From: Cardinalis cardinalis
Lineage: Eukaryota > Chordata > Aves > Passeriformes > Cardinalidae
NCBI GenBank assembly: GCA_014549065.1
Contig: JACDOX010000084.1
Span: forward strand, 1,832,215 to 1,896,214
Reading direction: 5' to 3'
Length of the DNA: 64,000 nucleotides
A model generated the notes under the pieces. That model saw nothing but the letters and a program-made list of their open reading frames with translations. It was not told the DNA's origin and searched no databases. The translations under genes were made by a program, and so were the position numbers. Positions 25,091-39,330 of this stretch are shown here, piece by piece. Positions within the stretch are counted from its first letter, which is position 1. Each line of letters opens with the position of its first letter.

Positions 25091-25810
25091 TTAAACACCA
25101 AGACAGTCTGTTAGCTGCACTGGAACACAGCAAACCTGTAGCATGGGCTGTGAACCAAGATACAAAATCGCCCTGTCTGCTCTTTCTGCTCTTATATATG
25201 AAATATAGAAAATGCTTCCCACAGAACGCTATTGGCAAAGTGTTACAACCAAAGAGCTTTCAGGCTAGCTGCTCCTACCCTGGCAAAACAACATGAAATA
25301 ATTAATATCCGCAGAGGGTCCACAGCACAAAGGCAAAAACAGATCAGCTGCATTATTCCAGGGGGTAAATTATATTTGGTAATATACAGCAGTTGTCTGT
25401 AGAGGATAAGATCTTTTCCTCATATCTATCTGCAAAATTGTCCCATGAACTAGGGGAGATTAATTTTTGGTCAATTTGTTTTTTTCATCCTTTAAACCTC
25501 TGTCACTCTCGCAGCAACATCAAACCCCCCAATATCTTATGTATGAGAGATGATGTGTTTTAGTTAGGCTGGACTTAAATATTTGGTTATTGACTGGTCT
25601 AAGCATGGGANAACTGACCACCTGCAGGCTCTCAAATACAGTATCACATGGTTGAATTTTGCCCAATGGTTCGGGTTTTTCTTTCTTTGGGAACTAATTT
25701 GGGTCCTTATCTTCCATCAGCATTGCAATGAAAAGTAATGAAACTAATCCTATTTTAAACTTCTATCCCTCTAGCTTTAGTTAAATTTAGCCTGAGAGTT
25801 CAAAAGTCAG

Positions 25811-25850
25811 NGAGAGAGAGAGGAGAGAGAAAGGAAAAGGGCAGAGGGAA
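25811..25850. repeat. GA-rich simple repeat
   Basis: The tract begins with an ambiguous base followed by GAGAGAGAGAGGAGAGAGAAA and grades into purine-rich sequence. It is a polypurine microsatellite with interruptions. Confidence 0.7.
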
Positions 25851-27480
25851 GAGACCCAGACACACTGCAGTGCAGCTTCCTTAGGAAACTAAGCTTTAGT
25901 GTGACTGGATTTTTCTGTGCCTGGTATGTGTCACAGCTGCACAGGGCTAGTGCACAGCCCTCTCCCTCAGATAAGTGTCTCCAGGTGACTTCTAAGGGCC
26001 CTACCCACGCTCCCTGATTTCTCAGCAGCCAAGTGCGTGCATCTGCACGCTGGACTTCCACAGCGGGACACAGCTGCTAATGCTGACAGCCAGCAGTGAA
26101 CCCAACCTCAGTTCAATCTGAAGAGCAGTTCAGTTCTTCAGTGGAACTGAAGAACAAAGAGTTTCTGCTGAGCATCTTGGCAAGTTTCGCTTCCTGGTGC
26201 TGTGCCCGCAGGAAGGCAGNGAGGAGAGCGCACAGTTGGCACGCAGAAACAACAGTGGAGGCAGCGAATGAGCACCATTGTCTCGTCAGCTGATTGTAGA
26301 GTATGTGAGGCACAGGCTAGGNTGTGAACTAAGCTTAGCAAGAGCATCTCTGAAAGAGATACAATTTAGCTTATCAACAAATAATAAGAAGCAAAGGTAG
26401 AGCAACAGGATCTTTATACTAGCAAACAAGATAAAATCATCAACAAAGGAAAACGCAAAGAAAAATAAGGTTTTTATATTAGCTTTCCTTTCGTTTTGTT
26501 TCTCAGGCTGTGCCTCCAGATACAAAAATAAAATAAAAATTGAATTAATCAGGTGAACTGTACANTTTGGTTTGTGCGTGAGAGTACAGATTGATTATGT
26601 CTACACTGGCAATGTTCCAGAGNAGTTTCTCAATCACAACAATAAAACAGGTGTTAGATTTCATAGATCTCTCCCCTCCTCACTCCCATCCACTCGATTC
26701 CTTTCCATTCTCAACTCCCTCCTTTCAAGGGATATAGAGATCTAAGGATCATCCTCTCCTTTCCAGCTGAGTGCAGCACTGGGAAAAAAAAATTATCAGG
26801 TGAATCTCATAATGAAAGTTCATGATGAAAGGTGTTAAGAGAAAGCTCTGCTTAAACAGCTTCTGGTACAAAGGAGTGTTTCAAAGCCTAAGGAGGGCCT
26901 CCAAGAGTTTGCTCTGCAATATTTTCAGCCAGCAGATAGGAAGGCAATACAGCTATGCTCTGCTGTAGTCACCGAGCAGGGTAAAAGACATAGGAACTGA
27001 TAAATAACAGAGGCATTTAGTAACTGTAACTGTTTCCCANGAAACAGGGGGATATGCCACCCGTACCCCTAACAGATTCCCAGATTGATTGTCCTTACAT
27101 ATGCTACATAGCTGCAGAGTTTCTGTTTTGCTCACAAATTAGTGCATGCAAATAAGGAGCCTTTGCCTTTCACTAGCATGGTAGGACGTGCCATAAAGAC
27201 CACAGGACTCCTCTGAGGCTTTTCTTCCCTGCATTGAGTACCTTCACCATGTTTCCNGTCCACAGAACATTGAAGTAAACAAGAGGAGTCCTACAGATTT
27301 CATCGAGTTTCACCTCAGAGGCAGTTGGGGGTTTTTTTTCAGTATTCATTTAATCGAGCTTCATAGCCTCTAACTGTGAAACCTCTCTTAATTCCAAAGG
27401 GATCTACAGAAAGAAGTGTGATAGCTGTCCTGTGTTCAAATATGAAATAACACGGACAAATCAAAATAAAAGGTCTCCAG

Positions 27481-27522
27481 AACNCTTGCGGAGATATATC
27501 CAACACTTGTGGAGATATATAT
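27481..27522. repeat. Two-copy 21-bp tandem repeat
   Basis: AACNCTTGCGGAGATATAT at 27481 is repeated as AACACTTGTGGAGATATAT at 27502, with a period of 21 bases and one clear difference besides the ambiguous base. No function is apparent. Confidence 0.75.
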
Positions 27523-27524
27523 TT

Positions 27525-30500
27525 CCACAAAAACCAAGCGAAACAAAATCCCCACAAACCACAGACTTTCTTCCTCATTCTTTCAGCTTTTAAACTGCTC
27601 AGAGATGCACACGTAAATATTTAGTGAATGATGTCTCCACCACACATCTATGCACATTTTCTGTGTTCTACAGACACCTAAACTATTTCCAAAATTTTCA
27701 GTAAAATTCTCCTTTTGGCCATTGAAGTAAATGATAATAAATAGTGAGGAATATTCATGCAGTCATCACTGCAGTCATGATGCAAAAAACTAGTAGCTTG
27801 CAGAGAGAAAAAAACTATAGCAGTCAGGTCCACTCATATTTCACTCTCCCACAGCCAGAGGATCTGCCAGGGAATCTGTCTGGTGTTTTAAATCTGATAT
27901 TTCAGAATGTGAGCCTTGTACTGATTCCTCATTGAACCAGAATCTCAGCTGGTGATTTCAGTATAGCTCAACATTTGATTTCTATCATTATGATTTGAAA
28001 TACATCTCAAGATGCCATGACTGGCAATTGATGCAGCATTGTCTGAACATGGCTGAAGTGACAGTCAGAGTGGCAGAATCTGCTCAGTTCTTAAGTATGC
28101 TGATCTTTCTTTCTCATCTTTCCCCAAAACTCAAATCTTTTTCCCCTGCCTTACACAAAACCTTGGTATCTCATACCATCTGGACAGACTTCATCCTTCT
28201 GCAGAGCTACACTGCTCANCTCTGCTGTTAGACAATGGCTATTCCTTTAATGTAGTTGCACCCTCAAAATAATGGTTGGGGAAGGCAATGACCATAAGAT
28301 GNAATGTTTATGTGGCCCTGTTCCTTGCCAGATGAGACTGAAAGCAGCAGAATTCAGCAGCTGAGGAAGAAACAGCAAGCGCATAGTTTTGGAGCACAAT
28401 CTGAAAGCTTGGATCACCCCTCCAGCAGGACTCCATCTCTTTGAGGACCATCAGCTCCACTAGAAAGGGGCTTTCTTCCTTGTGTCCAGCAGTAGCTTGT
28501 GTTCCTTTTGGCTCAGACAATAGATTAATGTAGAGGAACTACTACCCAAGTAAGAGAGCCACAGCAGAAGTAAAGGTTCTTTAGAAAGAGTGTTTCTTGA
28601 CTTGAACAGAATTGGCTTTTGGGATAATCAGTCCTTTGGGGGGGCTTGATTAAATGCTAAGAAAAAGAAAAGGAACAAAGCTAGAACAACTGTAGTAGCA
28701 AAGTAACCTCAAAGAAACTCTGTTAACTGCCATATCTAGCTATATTTTGGCAGAAACAAACCCTGTAGTATGCCAAATGACTTTGTCTTAGAAAAGTAAT
28801 TTGTTAATCTAATTTCAGAAGAGAACATACTATTGACCAATTCCCAAGTAAAGGAGAAGAGTGCAGGAAGCCAAACCAACCAAACTAGTATACAAGTAAC
28901 CACAACATAATTCCTGTTTTCCCTTTGGAGAAATTCACAGCATTGTTAAGAAGTCTGAATGGNGTTTTGTGCAAATGGAATTATTAAAACCAGCAGGAAA
29001 AAGCAAAATTGATATCGTTAGGCTCCAGTTTCCATGCTGACGCAAATGGTACTCTAGGTTAGAGAAGGTGCTACANCTTTCTGCCCAGGGTGCATTGAGG
29101 TGTTTGTACATACTCACACTGCTTTTGGAAAGAGCTAAAACTGGGCAGGTAAAACCCTGGGCTGAATTCACTGCTGCATGAGTTAGCATATCTCATTTAT
29201 GATATCGTGACTAAACAGAGCTCACATTTTAATTTGTGCATGACACTTGGGGGATACATCACATGTAAGTTATTATCTCATCTGCTGAATTAGAGCAAAA
29301 GACAAAGGTGAAGTACTCTGTCAATTCTCTTCCTCCGTTTCAGAAAATAAAAACTTATTTCCAAAAGGAAAGGGGATAAAGTGAGAAAACACCTAGCAAA
29401 CTGATGAAACAATACTTTTTCCAACTAGCTGCCTTCACCTCCCTTCTTTTGTTATAGGGCAATACATCAATTGATGTTGCTCATCATCTGCTTGGACTGT
29501 GCTGCCATTTCTACATATGCATTTTGAGTATCAGCCACTTTTAAAAAGTTGATTTAACACAGCTTCACAGATTGATTCCACTCTAACAAAAAGCAGTAAA
29601 ACATGGTAAACTAAAAGGATGGGAAAAACAATGANGTGACTATCCCTTATTTGAAAGGGATGCTTTTAATATTCAGGGAACAGTTAATTTTTTTTTTTCT
29701 CAGTATTTTTCAAACACTATAAAAACACATAATACAGTTGTAGAATGGTACAAACTTTCACAGTTCCAAAACCACCAGCACGACAGTGTCCTGATCCCAT
29801 ATCAGGTCCCTGGAGGCTGTCAGCATGAACCACCTGGAGTCCTCTCATATACAATACATATACTCAAATGTTTCTTAAGTCTGAAGTTCTTTCTGCTGTT
29901 CTGCCATTTAAAGCTGCTCCTATGAATACATGCAATGTGACTAATAGTTAAATAGACTTTTTCATGTGATGCTACAAATTTAAAAGTTAAAGATGTTTCA
30001 ATGGATTTTGAAGACCCTGCTATTAGCAGGAATGAAAGAAAACATACTCTGCAATAACTTCAAGTAATATCTGAATGCACATTTCTAAAAATAGATATAA
30101 AAATAATGTCCCTTGTGACAGAAGATAACTCATAACACTCTTTGCCTCNATTAAACATAATTTCTAAAAAGAGTATGTTACAAAACTCTTCTCAGTACTG
30201 CTTGTGATCAACCTGTTAGTCCAACCAGAAATTTACTGGCATCAAGCAGAAGTCAACTTTTTCTTTTTTTTACAGCTGCTTCCATTCTATAGGTGAATTA
30301 CCCATAGATTTTCCACCAACAATGTACACACTAAAGTTCCTCAAACCATCAGAATCCACTGTGAATTTCTATATCCCAGATGTCCNTATCTTCAAAAGAG
30401 AGATAAGGAGAACCTGGGAGTTTATCTCTTCAGGACAGGAAATAGAATTTACCTGTTTAGCTATAGATCACNGAATCACAAAAAAACAGATGGACAACAC

Positions 30501-33500
30501 CTCTTCACAAACCATTTGCCGTCACAGAAATCACCCTTGCTCCAAGGGCGTCCTATTTTTTTTCCTCTGTATAAATGCCAGTGCTGCTTATTCANTGTAA
30601 CACAGGAGATAGGTTGATGGTCTGAACACACTGTAACCCAGCCAAAGCATCACATAATCCTAACAAGGTGTGAATTGTCAGGTTTTGTTTCGATTTTTTT
30701 TTCCCTTGGATTTCCACATATCATTACTATGGGTTCTTTAGTACTCCAAAGACCTGTGTTGCAGTGAATTTTCCTTTCATGTAGGTCCCTTAAATTAAGA
30801 ACTTAAATATCTACATTTATGCAGGTAGAAACAGAATTTTCTGAAAATTCAAATAATGACATTCAACTTTGCCCTTTTCATGTCCATTGTTTTTACAAAC
30901 CAGGCTACATATCTATATAATCGCAGCTATAATTTTGTTATCTATCAGTAAGGTAAAAACAGCACAGGAAATCCAAAAGAGAAATACAGATTGGGGTGCT
31001 TTCCTCTCACCTACCTTTCTGTCTGCTACAATTTCTAACCCAAAGCAATTTGGCTGAAACCAATGAAACTCATTAAAAACTCACCCTTCAGAAAGTGGGC
31101 TCATTAATCTTATGACAANATTATTAAAATTCCAGGAAAGGAAGAATGAAGATATACTCTCAGTGATTTTTTTTTTTTAGGAAAACAGTTACTCTTGCAC
31201 ACAAACATGTCCTGAAGTGGAGACTGGCAAGCTGTGTTGCCAGGTATTTGAGCAGTAGGGGAGCTCAGGCTGTCTTAAATATCACAGTATGGCTGATGAC
31301 CAAGCTGGAAAGGAAAAGAGGAATGTCACTCTGGATTAATTTCAGAAAACACTAATTTCTTGTTTTAATGGTTAGATAGTTTTAANATGAGAAAAAAAAT
31401 CTCTGCACATCAAAATGAAAAATTCTTAGCTCCTTAAGTACAGTCTTCTGAAAAGCTGTGACTTTTGCTTTCAACTACCTATGCAGAGCTCCTGCTTGGT
31501 TGGTGTAGAATGTCACCAAAATCACTGTTAATGGTGCGGAAAAGGGAATTATTTTGCCAAAACTGATGTTTCCACCAATGTAACATCTTGATTGAAAAGG
31601 GAACATATAATTCATAATTACTTGCAATTTCTATGGGTTTCTCACAAAGTAGTACAAGCCTCTCTTGCTTAGCTGCATATACCTTTAAGCCACTATGCCG
31701 AAGTCTCGGACAAACACCAGCACCTCTGGAGAGATTTGTAGATGAATGAGAAAATCTGGTTAAGTTTAAGTCTTTCATTGACTTGAGCCATCTCTGCTNC
31801 CGTACAGAATAAAGCAGCTTCTGTAAACATCATTTTCCAAACTGAAGGGAGCATTATTTTACTTCTTCTATAAGCCAGACACAGGCAAAACCAGCAAACA
31901 TTTATCAGATAGAAACTGTTGCATAAAACAACTATTCTATAATGCAGGAAAAGGGGATCCCTGTTTTCTGATCTAAGTCGCAACACTCTAGGCATCACGG
32001 AAATAAACTTTTACTTTTGATACAGTAAATGACAGCACTTTAAACTGCCATGGAAATTGTTTGGGATTTCAAGTGGGCCATTTCTGTACACTTCATGAAT
32101 CACTAAATATGAAGTAACATCCTGGGGGCCACTAGCAGGGTCCCTTCTGACTGAGGACACCACAGCTAGAACAGAAATCCAGGACTGCCTTTTAANCTTA
32201 ATGCTTTGAACAGCTGGGAACACAGTGTCAAGTCTCCCTTTCNAGGAGTAAAGGAAGAAGGAAGAAAGGGGAAGAAAGAAATTAAGTGACATCAGAATTT
32301 AAGTAAAAGAAACTCCTATTTCCTCTGTGTTTTGAGAAATGTATTCTTCTGCTGGAGGANTTCAGAGGACTACACAAGCTGTTAAAATGACAAGAGCATC
32401 AGGGTTTTCAGGAAGTTATACTATGAATGTATTGGCCAGACTGTGCATTCACTCCAAACATCTTTTTATTATCTATATCTAGTGTAAACAAATATCCACT
32501 CTTACAAGACAATAATGATGGGGCAGCAGAGCTTTGCCCAGTATTCTTCCTCAGAGCAAAGCATACTCTCTTCAATTAGTGTTGAGAAGGACAAAGATGA
32601 ATGGTGAGCTTCCTTTGTGTGGTTCACAGGATCAAGCCCTGCTGGAATGCAAGTATCAGCCTTTACAATGACAAACTCCAGCTCGCAGGGCCATGAGGAT
32701 AATCAGAAGCTGTGTCCCTCTCTCACCTCCCTGCCAAGGACAGCAGAATTCAGTTCATTATGGCCATGGCTGACATCGTTGCAACGCCTTTGCATGAATG
32801 CACCTAGACTATAGTTTTACACTCATGATCAAAACCACAGGAAGCAGACTTCCAAAAGGGAAGGAAAAAGGGGCATGAAAGAGGAACAAAGAAATACATA
32901 AGAGATCTGATTTTTCCCAGTGGGACAGTATAAGCTAGGACAAGGATTGCCTTNATATAAACTCCGAAATGATACATAAACAAGTGGGAAATGGGGAGTT
33001 CAAACAATGAAGACAGACTAAATCACTTGAATTCCAAAAGCTTGCTTTTCAACTCTCTAATTTACTTTTAAATTGTCTTACTTTTTAGTACATTAAGATC
33101 AATTGTTTGAGCTAAGAATCCTTACTGAGCTTTTAAAGTTAGACAGAAGAAGATATACAGCATAATGCTTCCAATTTACATTAAAGTCTATGCACTATTA
33201 TCTTCTTATTATCTCCTAAAGATTTTTCCAGGCATTTAATTAACATATGACAAGATACCCAAGTTAGCAAGAAAAAAAGTCACCATTTAATGCACTATCT
33301 ATAGCCTTTTAGAAGTTAGTTACCCATTGTTTTTTCTCCTAATGCACTACCTAGTGCACATCTATTATTCTATTTTAATAGCAAGGCTCTGTCACAGAAA
33401 TAAAAGGAANTGAGTTCTCCAGGTACCCACATTATATTTGCTAATTTGATTCCAGTACAGTGTCTTTTAAAGTCAAAGAAACACAGGTAAAGTTTAGAAG

Positions 33501-33640
33501 GTTTCACCCAAGGACTCTGCTGTGACAAAGGGTGCTACTATCCGCCTGCCTACCAGAGCTCTGGCCAGGACTTGGGCTCCAGAGAAACTTTTAAATGAAC
33601 ACAACACTAACAAACCGCCCCAGAACATCTCTAGAAAGGT
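27525..33640. other. Unique sequence, no gene recognised
   Basis: AT-rich DNA with short random frames. At about 27690-27740 the text 'ttggccattgaagtaaatg' again resembles the core of an amniote MITE and may be a relic. Nothing else could be named. Confidence 0.45.
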
Positions 33641-33649
33641 GGTGGAACA

Positions 33650-33900
33650 ATTANCAGGGCCCCAGGGATGTCTGCCCATGGGGTCTGCCCAGCAGGGTCC
33701 ATCCCACCACCCACTCCAGCCAAATGCAGGCAGCTGGAGCTGGGCCCAGGCTGGGACAGGCTGTGGGGCTGAGACTGAGCAGGGCTGTGGGGAGTTGGAG
33801 ATGGGCCCTGCTTGGCTGCAGCATCACTGGGGCAGGGACTGAGGGCTCTGCAGGGCTGGGCAGGAGCACTCAGGTCTGGTGTGCCCACTGACAATAAACA
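33650..33900. other. G-rich, low-complexity GC patch ending in AATAAA
   Basis: The plus strand is dominated by repeated GCTGGG, GCTGTGGGG and GGGCAGG motifs, giving open frames on both strands that are composition artefacts. An AATAAA lies at about 33892-33897, immediately after the patch. It could be the 3' part of an old LTR or an untranslated exon, but no TG...CA termini, target duplication or coding sequence could be shown. CpG is not enriched, unlike the islands at 5.4 and 21.2 kb. Confidence 0.4.
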
Positions 33901-34351
33901 CCCCACACCCCATTTTCAGGAATCCTCAGTCTTTTGCACACATGCCCCGGACACAGACCATTATTAGCCTTTCCCACTTTCAGTCTACTGTAATTCAAAC
34001 AATAAAATTACCCTTGAACAAGAGGCAGGATATATTAACATGCTTCACACTTGAATTTTTTGCATCCTCTTTCTACAAAACTCATGAAGCTCTCTGAGCT
34101 GCTGATCCAAGGGAGATCTGTGTGTTCTGCTTTACTAATGTGGCAGGAAAAGCCTGCAGCAAGTACAAAAAAAGCAAGACNTGCTTTAGGAGGAAGAGAC
34201 ACTCTTTAAAGCAAATTCTCCCATCAAACAAGAGTCTCTGTTTCTTAGTAGTCGAATATCTAGTGCCTTACAGTGCATAAAATCTCTCTTTTTTTTTTTT
34301 TTTTCTTCCTTGGAAAGGTAGTCTAGTAGCATTTTCCTGCTGCTCATCTCA

Positions 34352-35600
34352 GCAGTCACAGAATCTTGGTGGTTGGAAAGAACCTCTGGAGATAATCCAG
34401 TTCAGCCCCCACTGCTCAAGCAGGGTCAGNTACAGCAGGTTGCTCAGGACTGTGTCTAGTTGATGTATTTATATCTCCAGGGATGGAGACTCTACAGCTT
34501 TTCTGGGCAACTTGCACCAGTGTTCAATCACCCTAAAGTTTAAAATAAGTTTTTCTAACATTTAAAACAATTCCTGTCATTTATTTTGTNCCCATTGCCT
34601 CTTATACCCTTTGTAGGCACCATGAAGAAGAATCTAGCTCTGTTTTCTTTACTCCACTCCATCAGGAATGCAGAGACATTAATCAAATAGCCTGAGTCTT
34701 CTGTTTGGTAGGCTGAACAGTCCCAGCGCCCTCAGCCTCTTCTCAGATGTCAAATGCCCCAAGCAAGTCCTTCACCATCTGTNTGACACACTGCTGGACT
34801 CACTCCAAGCATGTCCACACTTTCTGCCTCTGAGCCAAGCTCAGAACTGTGCTTGGTGATCCAGATATGTCTCACCAGTGCTGAGTAGAGGGGAAGCATG
34901 ACCTTTCCCTCATCTACTGATGCTGCTTTCCCTGATGCAGCGCAGGAGATTGCTGACNGGCTTTGCCCCAAGTGTGCCTTGCTGTCTCATGTCTGTCCTG
35001 CTATTCACCACAAAACACAGGTCTTCTGGCCAGTCAGCTCCCAGCCTGNGCTGATGCATGGGAGCTCATCCAGGCTCAAGACTTTAGCATCTGCCTTTGT
35101 CAAGCTTCATGAGTTTNCTGTTGGCACATTTCTCCAGGCTGACTTGCAGCTCAACCATCACAGTTCTGTGTCATTTGCAAACTCCTTAGGATACACTGTC
35201 CCATCTTTCAGGTCATTAATGAAGATGNTAAATAGTATTTGTCTCAGTGTCAACCCCAGTGACTGAACTCCAGCTGGACTTCATCCCACTGGTCACAACT
35301 CATCAGCTCAGGAAATCAGCAGTTTTCAGTCCACCTCGTTGTCCACTTATCTAGCTTGTAATTCATCAGCTTGTCAATGATGATATCAGAAGAGACAGTT
35401 TCAAAAGCCTAGTTAAAATCAGGATAAGCATCATCCGCTCCTCTAACCACATCTACTGAGCCAATCATCTCAACATAGGAACTTATCCAGCTGGTCAAAT
35501 ATTATTTGCCTTTCATAAATCCATGCTAACTACTCCNAATCACCCTCTCATCCTTAATAACTTTTGAAAGTATTTCCAGGGGAATTTGGTTCTGGAATGC
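34352..35600 (-). mobile_element. CR1 LINE, 5'-truncated, ORF2 RT to 3' UTR
   Basis: The 3' terminus is at the left: TCACAGAATCTTGGTGGTTG, 'ggaaagaacctctggagataatccag' and 'ctgctcaagcagggtca' are the antisense of the avian CR1 3' UTR. Moving right come 'ctctgggcaac', 'gctgaacagtcccagc' and 'ctcagcctcttctcag', antisense to the C-terminal region of ORF2. In the minus frame around 34900 the hallmark LPLYSALVR is readable. Further right (about 35100-35560) lies antisense of the RT core, including the counterparts of 'ccatctttcaggtcattaatgaagatg', 'tcatcagcttgtcaatgatg' and 'ataaatccatgctaactactcc'. Stops and indels break the frame throughout, so it encodes nothing. It is the longest and most complete CR1 in the window. 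Confidence 0.92.
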
Positions 35601-35604
35601 TTTT

Positions 35605-38600
35605 ACTCATCTCTCTGCTTAGAGAGCTGGCACAATGTCTCACTGTCTCAGGTCTTCTGCAGGACTAACATTTACAGCATCACCAAGTCTTTGTTTGATC
35701 TAATATCAATTNTGTTCTCCATCCTTCTCACCTAGAAGAATGGAAAGACCAAACCTTTTCCAGTCATATAATTCAAGTTTCTATTGAGCTCAGAAGCAAA
35801 AAGTACTTGTAACAGGGCTCACCAGAGAATAACTACATTTTCAGTTCTCATTTCTTGGTGGAGAAGGGGGAAATCCGAATGCCTGCTACTTTGCAAAAAA
35901 ACCTGAAACACCTCACCATCTCTCGCTCCTTAAAAAGGCAAGAAGGAAAGAGCAATAAGAAAAACCTAGATTGCCAAGAAGTTTAAGGGGATAAATCTTA
36001 TCAGAAAATACCAATGCCAACTAACAGAAACTTGGGAGGTAGAGTCAAGCAGTTCTGCACTCAAACTTGGTCCCATTTCCTCACACTCTTAGGTCCAATT
36101 CTACAAGATTTCACTTTTCTGTACACAGCTAAGTATGTCGCCTTAGGAAAGGTAACAAAATGCCACCTTGAATACCTAAATTAAGAAGAGTACTGTTTGT
36201 GCATTTTGGATCCTTTGTCAACTTCTGGATCAAAGTGACCCTTGATCTCACTTTTCACACACACATATATATATTATATATATATATATATATATATCTA
36301 TATAATAATTCAGTATGAGCCTGAATTAATCTACCTATTTATGCTTTAGAGGACTGGGGAGTGCTGACTGATTTTTAAGATGACCCAGGAGTTAAGAAGA
36401 GGTTCTTTGATCTCTGTAGTATGTGAGAAATCTCTAAAAGTCCNGTCCAGGCTGGTTCCAGCTATCAGGCTGAAGGCTGGACTCTCAGAAGGTGCAAAGA
36501 GGGAGCAGGTGAGCAAAGGCAGAAAAACTGAAGTGGCTCTTCCCTTTCTCCAAGGCTTTTANTCTGTTTCAGATGACAAGTGCCACATAAAACTGTGAAA
36601 TGCTTTTATAAAGGAATATAGACACTACCTTTACAGCTGATCTGAAGGTCTGTCATCAGACTACACTGACTTATTGAAACCAACATCCTCCACAAGAAAC
36701 ACCCAAACCATTCATCAGGAACNTGTGTCAGATTCTGAGTGTACTTTATTGTTAAGAGCAGTATGAAAATGTTTCTCTTCTCTATCTTGCTAAAGAGTAC
36801 CTATCTAACTCTCAAAGGTAACAATCCTACAAGAAAAATATCCAGATGAGTGTCTGACATGCCTTACACAATCATGAGTTCATGAGCCAGTAAAACACCT
36901 GCTAATCTAAAGCACGTCATTACCTTCTTTCTGTGTGTGACACAAAAACTGGCTCTAGGTTTTTCCTCATCACTGCAGATCAAACCATCATGAGAACCCA
37001 GCTTCCATTATAAGAAGCCTTTGCATGAAGCTTCCTTCTTTGCAGCACTGTGAACAAATTTTCAAGCATCTGGCACTTGACAGCTCTTAAAGAAATTTTC
37101 AATGTAATAGCTAAACAGTAAGGAGNAAAGGTGTTTGAAATTTTTTTCTTCCTTTAAGAAGAATTCCCAGTTTTAAAAAATCCAAACCTCAGATNTCCTT
37201 AGCACTTTCAGTGGAACTACCCAGAACTTTTCTTCATTCTTGCTGTGATACATAGGCCTTCCTTTTGATATATGTGAGAAAGAGATGCACACTACACTGC
37301 TCAAACTAGCAACAAGTGAAGATCACTTGTGTTATCTCCTCTCAAGACCTCTGCAGGTTCCTTCATTCTGCATATTTAAACACTCCCCATTTATGCTNCT
37401 CGGTCATTTGTTTGTGTGTGTGTGCCTTTCTCTGTGTGCCACATGATGGCAGCAAATGTTAGAATTTAAAGAAAACAGCTAGGCCAGAGACAAAGACTAT
37501 TACAGTTGTTTTATATATATTATTGTTACTTGAAACAAAAGGACTAGTTCTTGAATCCAAGTTCCCAAATGCACATGCAAAAACACATGTTCTCAGGCAC
37601 ATAAACACAGTAATGCATGAATTGACACCACAGCAAGTCAAATGCATTTACAAAAATATTGTTTAAGGGAAACAAATTATAGGGGATGCCATTACAAAAA
37701 CTAACTCTGCAATTGGCAGAATGTTTTGCTTGATCCAAAGTAAATAATAATCAGCAACATTGAGATGGAGTACAAATTTGTATGGAAAGACAGTAAATTG
37801 CAATTGAGTAGAATTATATAGCTTAAATGTGTTAATATTGAAAAGGCATCCATAAAAACTAAGCCAGGNGAAACAAATTCAAAAATCATCTCAAGAGACA
37901 AGTACTCTTCCTGCTTCAGGTACATTAAAAATGCATGCAAAATGTTTTACATNGATGGGTTTGTTTGATTGAGGGCGCCTGCCACAGGCAAACATTTTTT
38001 ACAATTAAATAAATTGTGTATATACCTTGCATAGAGTTCANAATTGGTGCCTCAAAAAATTTTAGCAAGCCTTCTCAGAATGAGGAGCTCAAAAAGAAGA
38101 CAAGGAAAAGAGGACAATATATGTGGAAAAGACNCAAGTAATCTAATAGTGACATTTTCATGTGAGCTGTAGACTTCAAAAGCAGATATTTGAATGCCTG
38201 TATTTATCATGACTATAAAATGAAAGACTAAGAAACAGAGAAAAACTCAAAAGCCATTAATATCATTTTTAGAATGGGACACAGGGNAAGGTTTTAATAT
38301 CATTTTTGTAGAACCACCTTTAATTGAAAACTATGATGTAGTTTGAGAGGAACTTGTCTGTACAGTTTCAAGTGATGAAAGGATTGATAGAGATGCTACC
38401 ACTGTGCAAAGTTATTCTCTCTCACCCTTCAAGAAGTTTAAAAAGTTTCATAGTAACTTTAGGTCAAATATTTCTTTTTAATTTGTGCCACGTTTGCTTC
38501 TGCTTCTAAATTTTTCTGCTTTCTTTCCACCTTACTATTTTGCTTCTCTGTCTGATGCCAACCTAATCAATACATNCTATGGTAGTTATAGGTCATGTCA

Positions 38601-39325
38601 ATTGTTTGCAATGCACCTCTTCCCAAAAAGATAAATGAAACTCATTTGAGGAAGCCATAAACTGGCATGGCTCACTCTGATTTCAGGACTCCAGCTAAAT
38701 TGTGATCTTTGCACTCTGACAGCAAGACTTGACACTCCCTCCTGGCTGTTCCCTTAGAAAAGTGTGATAAATTTTGTGTTCACTGGACGTAAAATCAGAG
38801 GGAGAGTGGGATTTGTCTGTGGCAAGATTGTTACTAGGGGATTAGGAAGGAATGTGAAAAGAAAAACTGCAAAAAAAGGCTTATGCCTTTTTTCAGAGCA
38901 ATTTGTTTGGCAGACATTTTGGCTGGCCAAAGGAAATTTATACTCATATGTTAACTTTCTAAAGAAATTTTTTTTTAAATCNTATCTGATGCATGGGGGA
39001 AAAATTACTTCTGGATGTTACCTGCAGCTATGCTTCTCTACTAATATCTCCTTGTGTTATAGCCATGGCCTTTTCCCTCAAAAACNATGGGATAGAACAG
39101 CCAAGTACAATGGTTTTCTTAATCTGCTGCCAATTCCTGGCTGTACAATGAGGCAATTACAAGTGCACAGCTATTAGCCCAGTCTGCTTTTCCTCCTTTC
39201 AGGCTACTCTCATCCCACAAATATGAACAAGGTTCTGAAAAAACGTACATTTCCTATAGTCTTTTGCAATCTTCCTCCTGTAAAAATAGATTCCCACCAT
39301 GCTTATGTCATATTGTTGCTGAGCA
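35605..39325. other. Unique sequence around an AT microsatellite
   Basis: No gene was recognised. The AT microsatellite at 36256-36305 is described separately. At 38257-38270 and 38294-38307 the 14-mer TTAATATCATTTTT occurs twice. A short impure TG repeat lies at 37410-37425. Confidence 0.45.
36256..36305. repeat. Compound (CA)n(TA)n microsatellite
   Basis: A short CA run passes into about 40 bases of alternating TA with one TT interruption and ends in TCTATATAATAAT. Such tracts are usually length-polymorphic and may form hairpins. Confidence 0.9.
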
Positions 39326-39330
39326 ACCTT

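Larger units (their letters stand above)
21470..27475. other. Unique sequence with scattered simple repeats
   Basis: No gene or repeat family was recognised. Simple-sequence patches are an A-rich tract at 22575-22650, A16 at 25075-25090, and a GA-rich tract at 25811-25850. A plus-strand frame at 23976-24173 has a protein-like look (rich in Q, N, P) but no identifiable domain or flanking splice evidence. Confidence 0.45.

Noticed and set aside
30465..30500. 'atcacngaatcac' resembling a CR1 terminal repeat
   Set aside because: The sequence that follows does not match a CR1 3' UTR on either strand.
34898..35266. 122-codon plus frame
   Set aside because: It is the antisense of a decayed CR1 ORF2, so it is not a gene.
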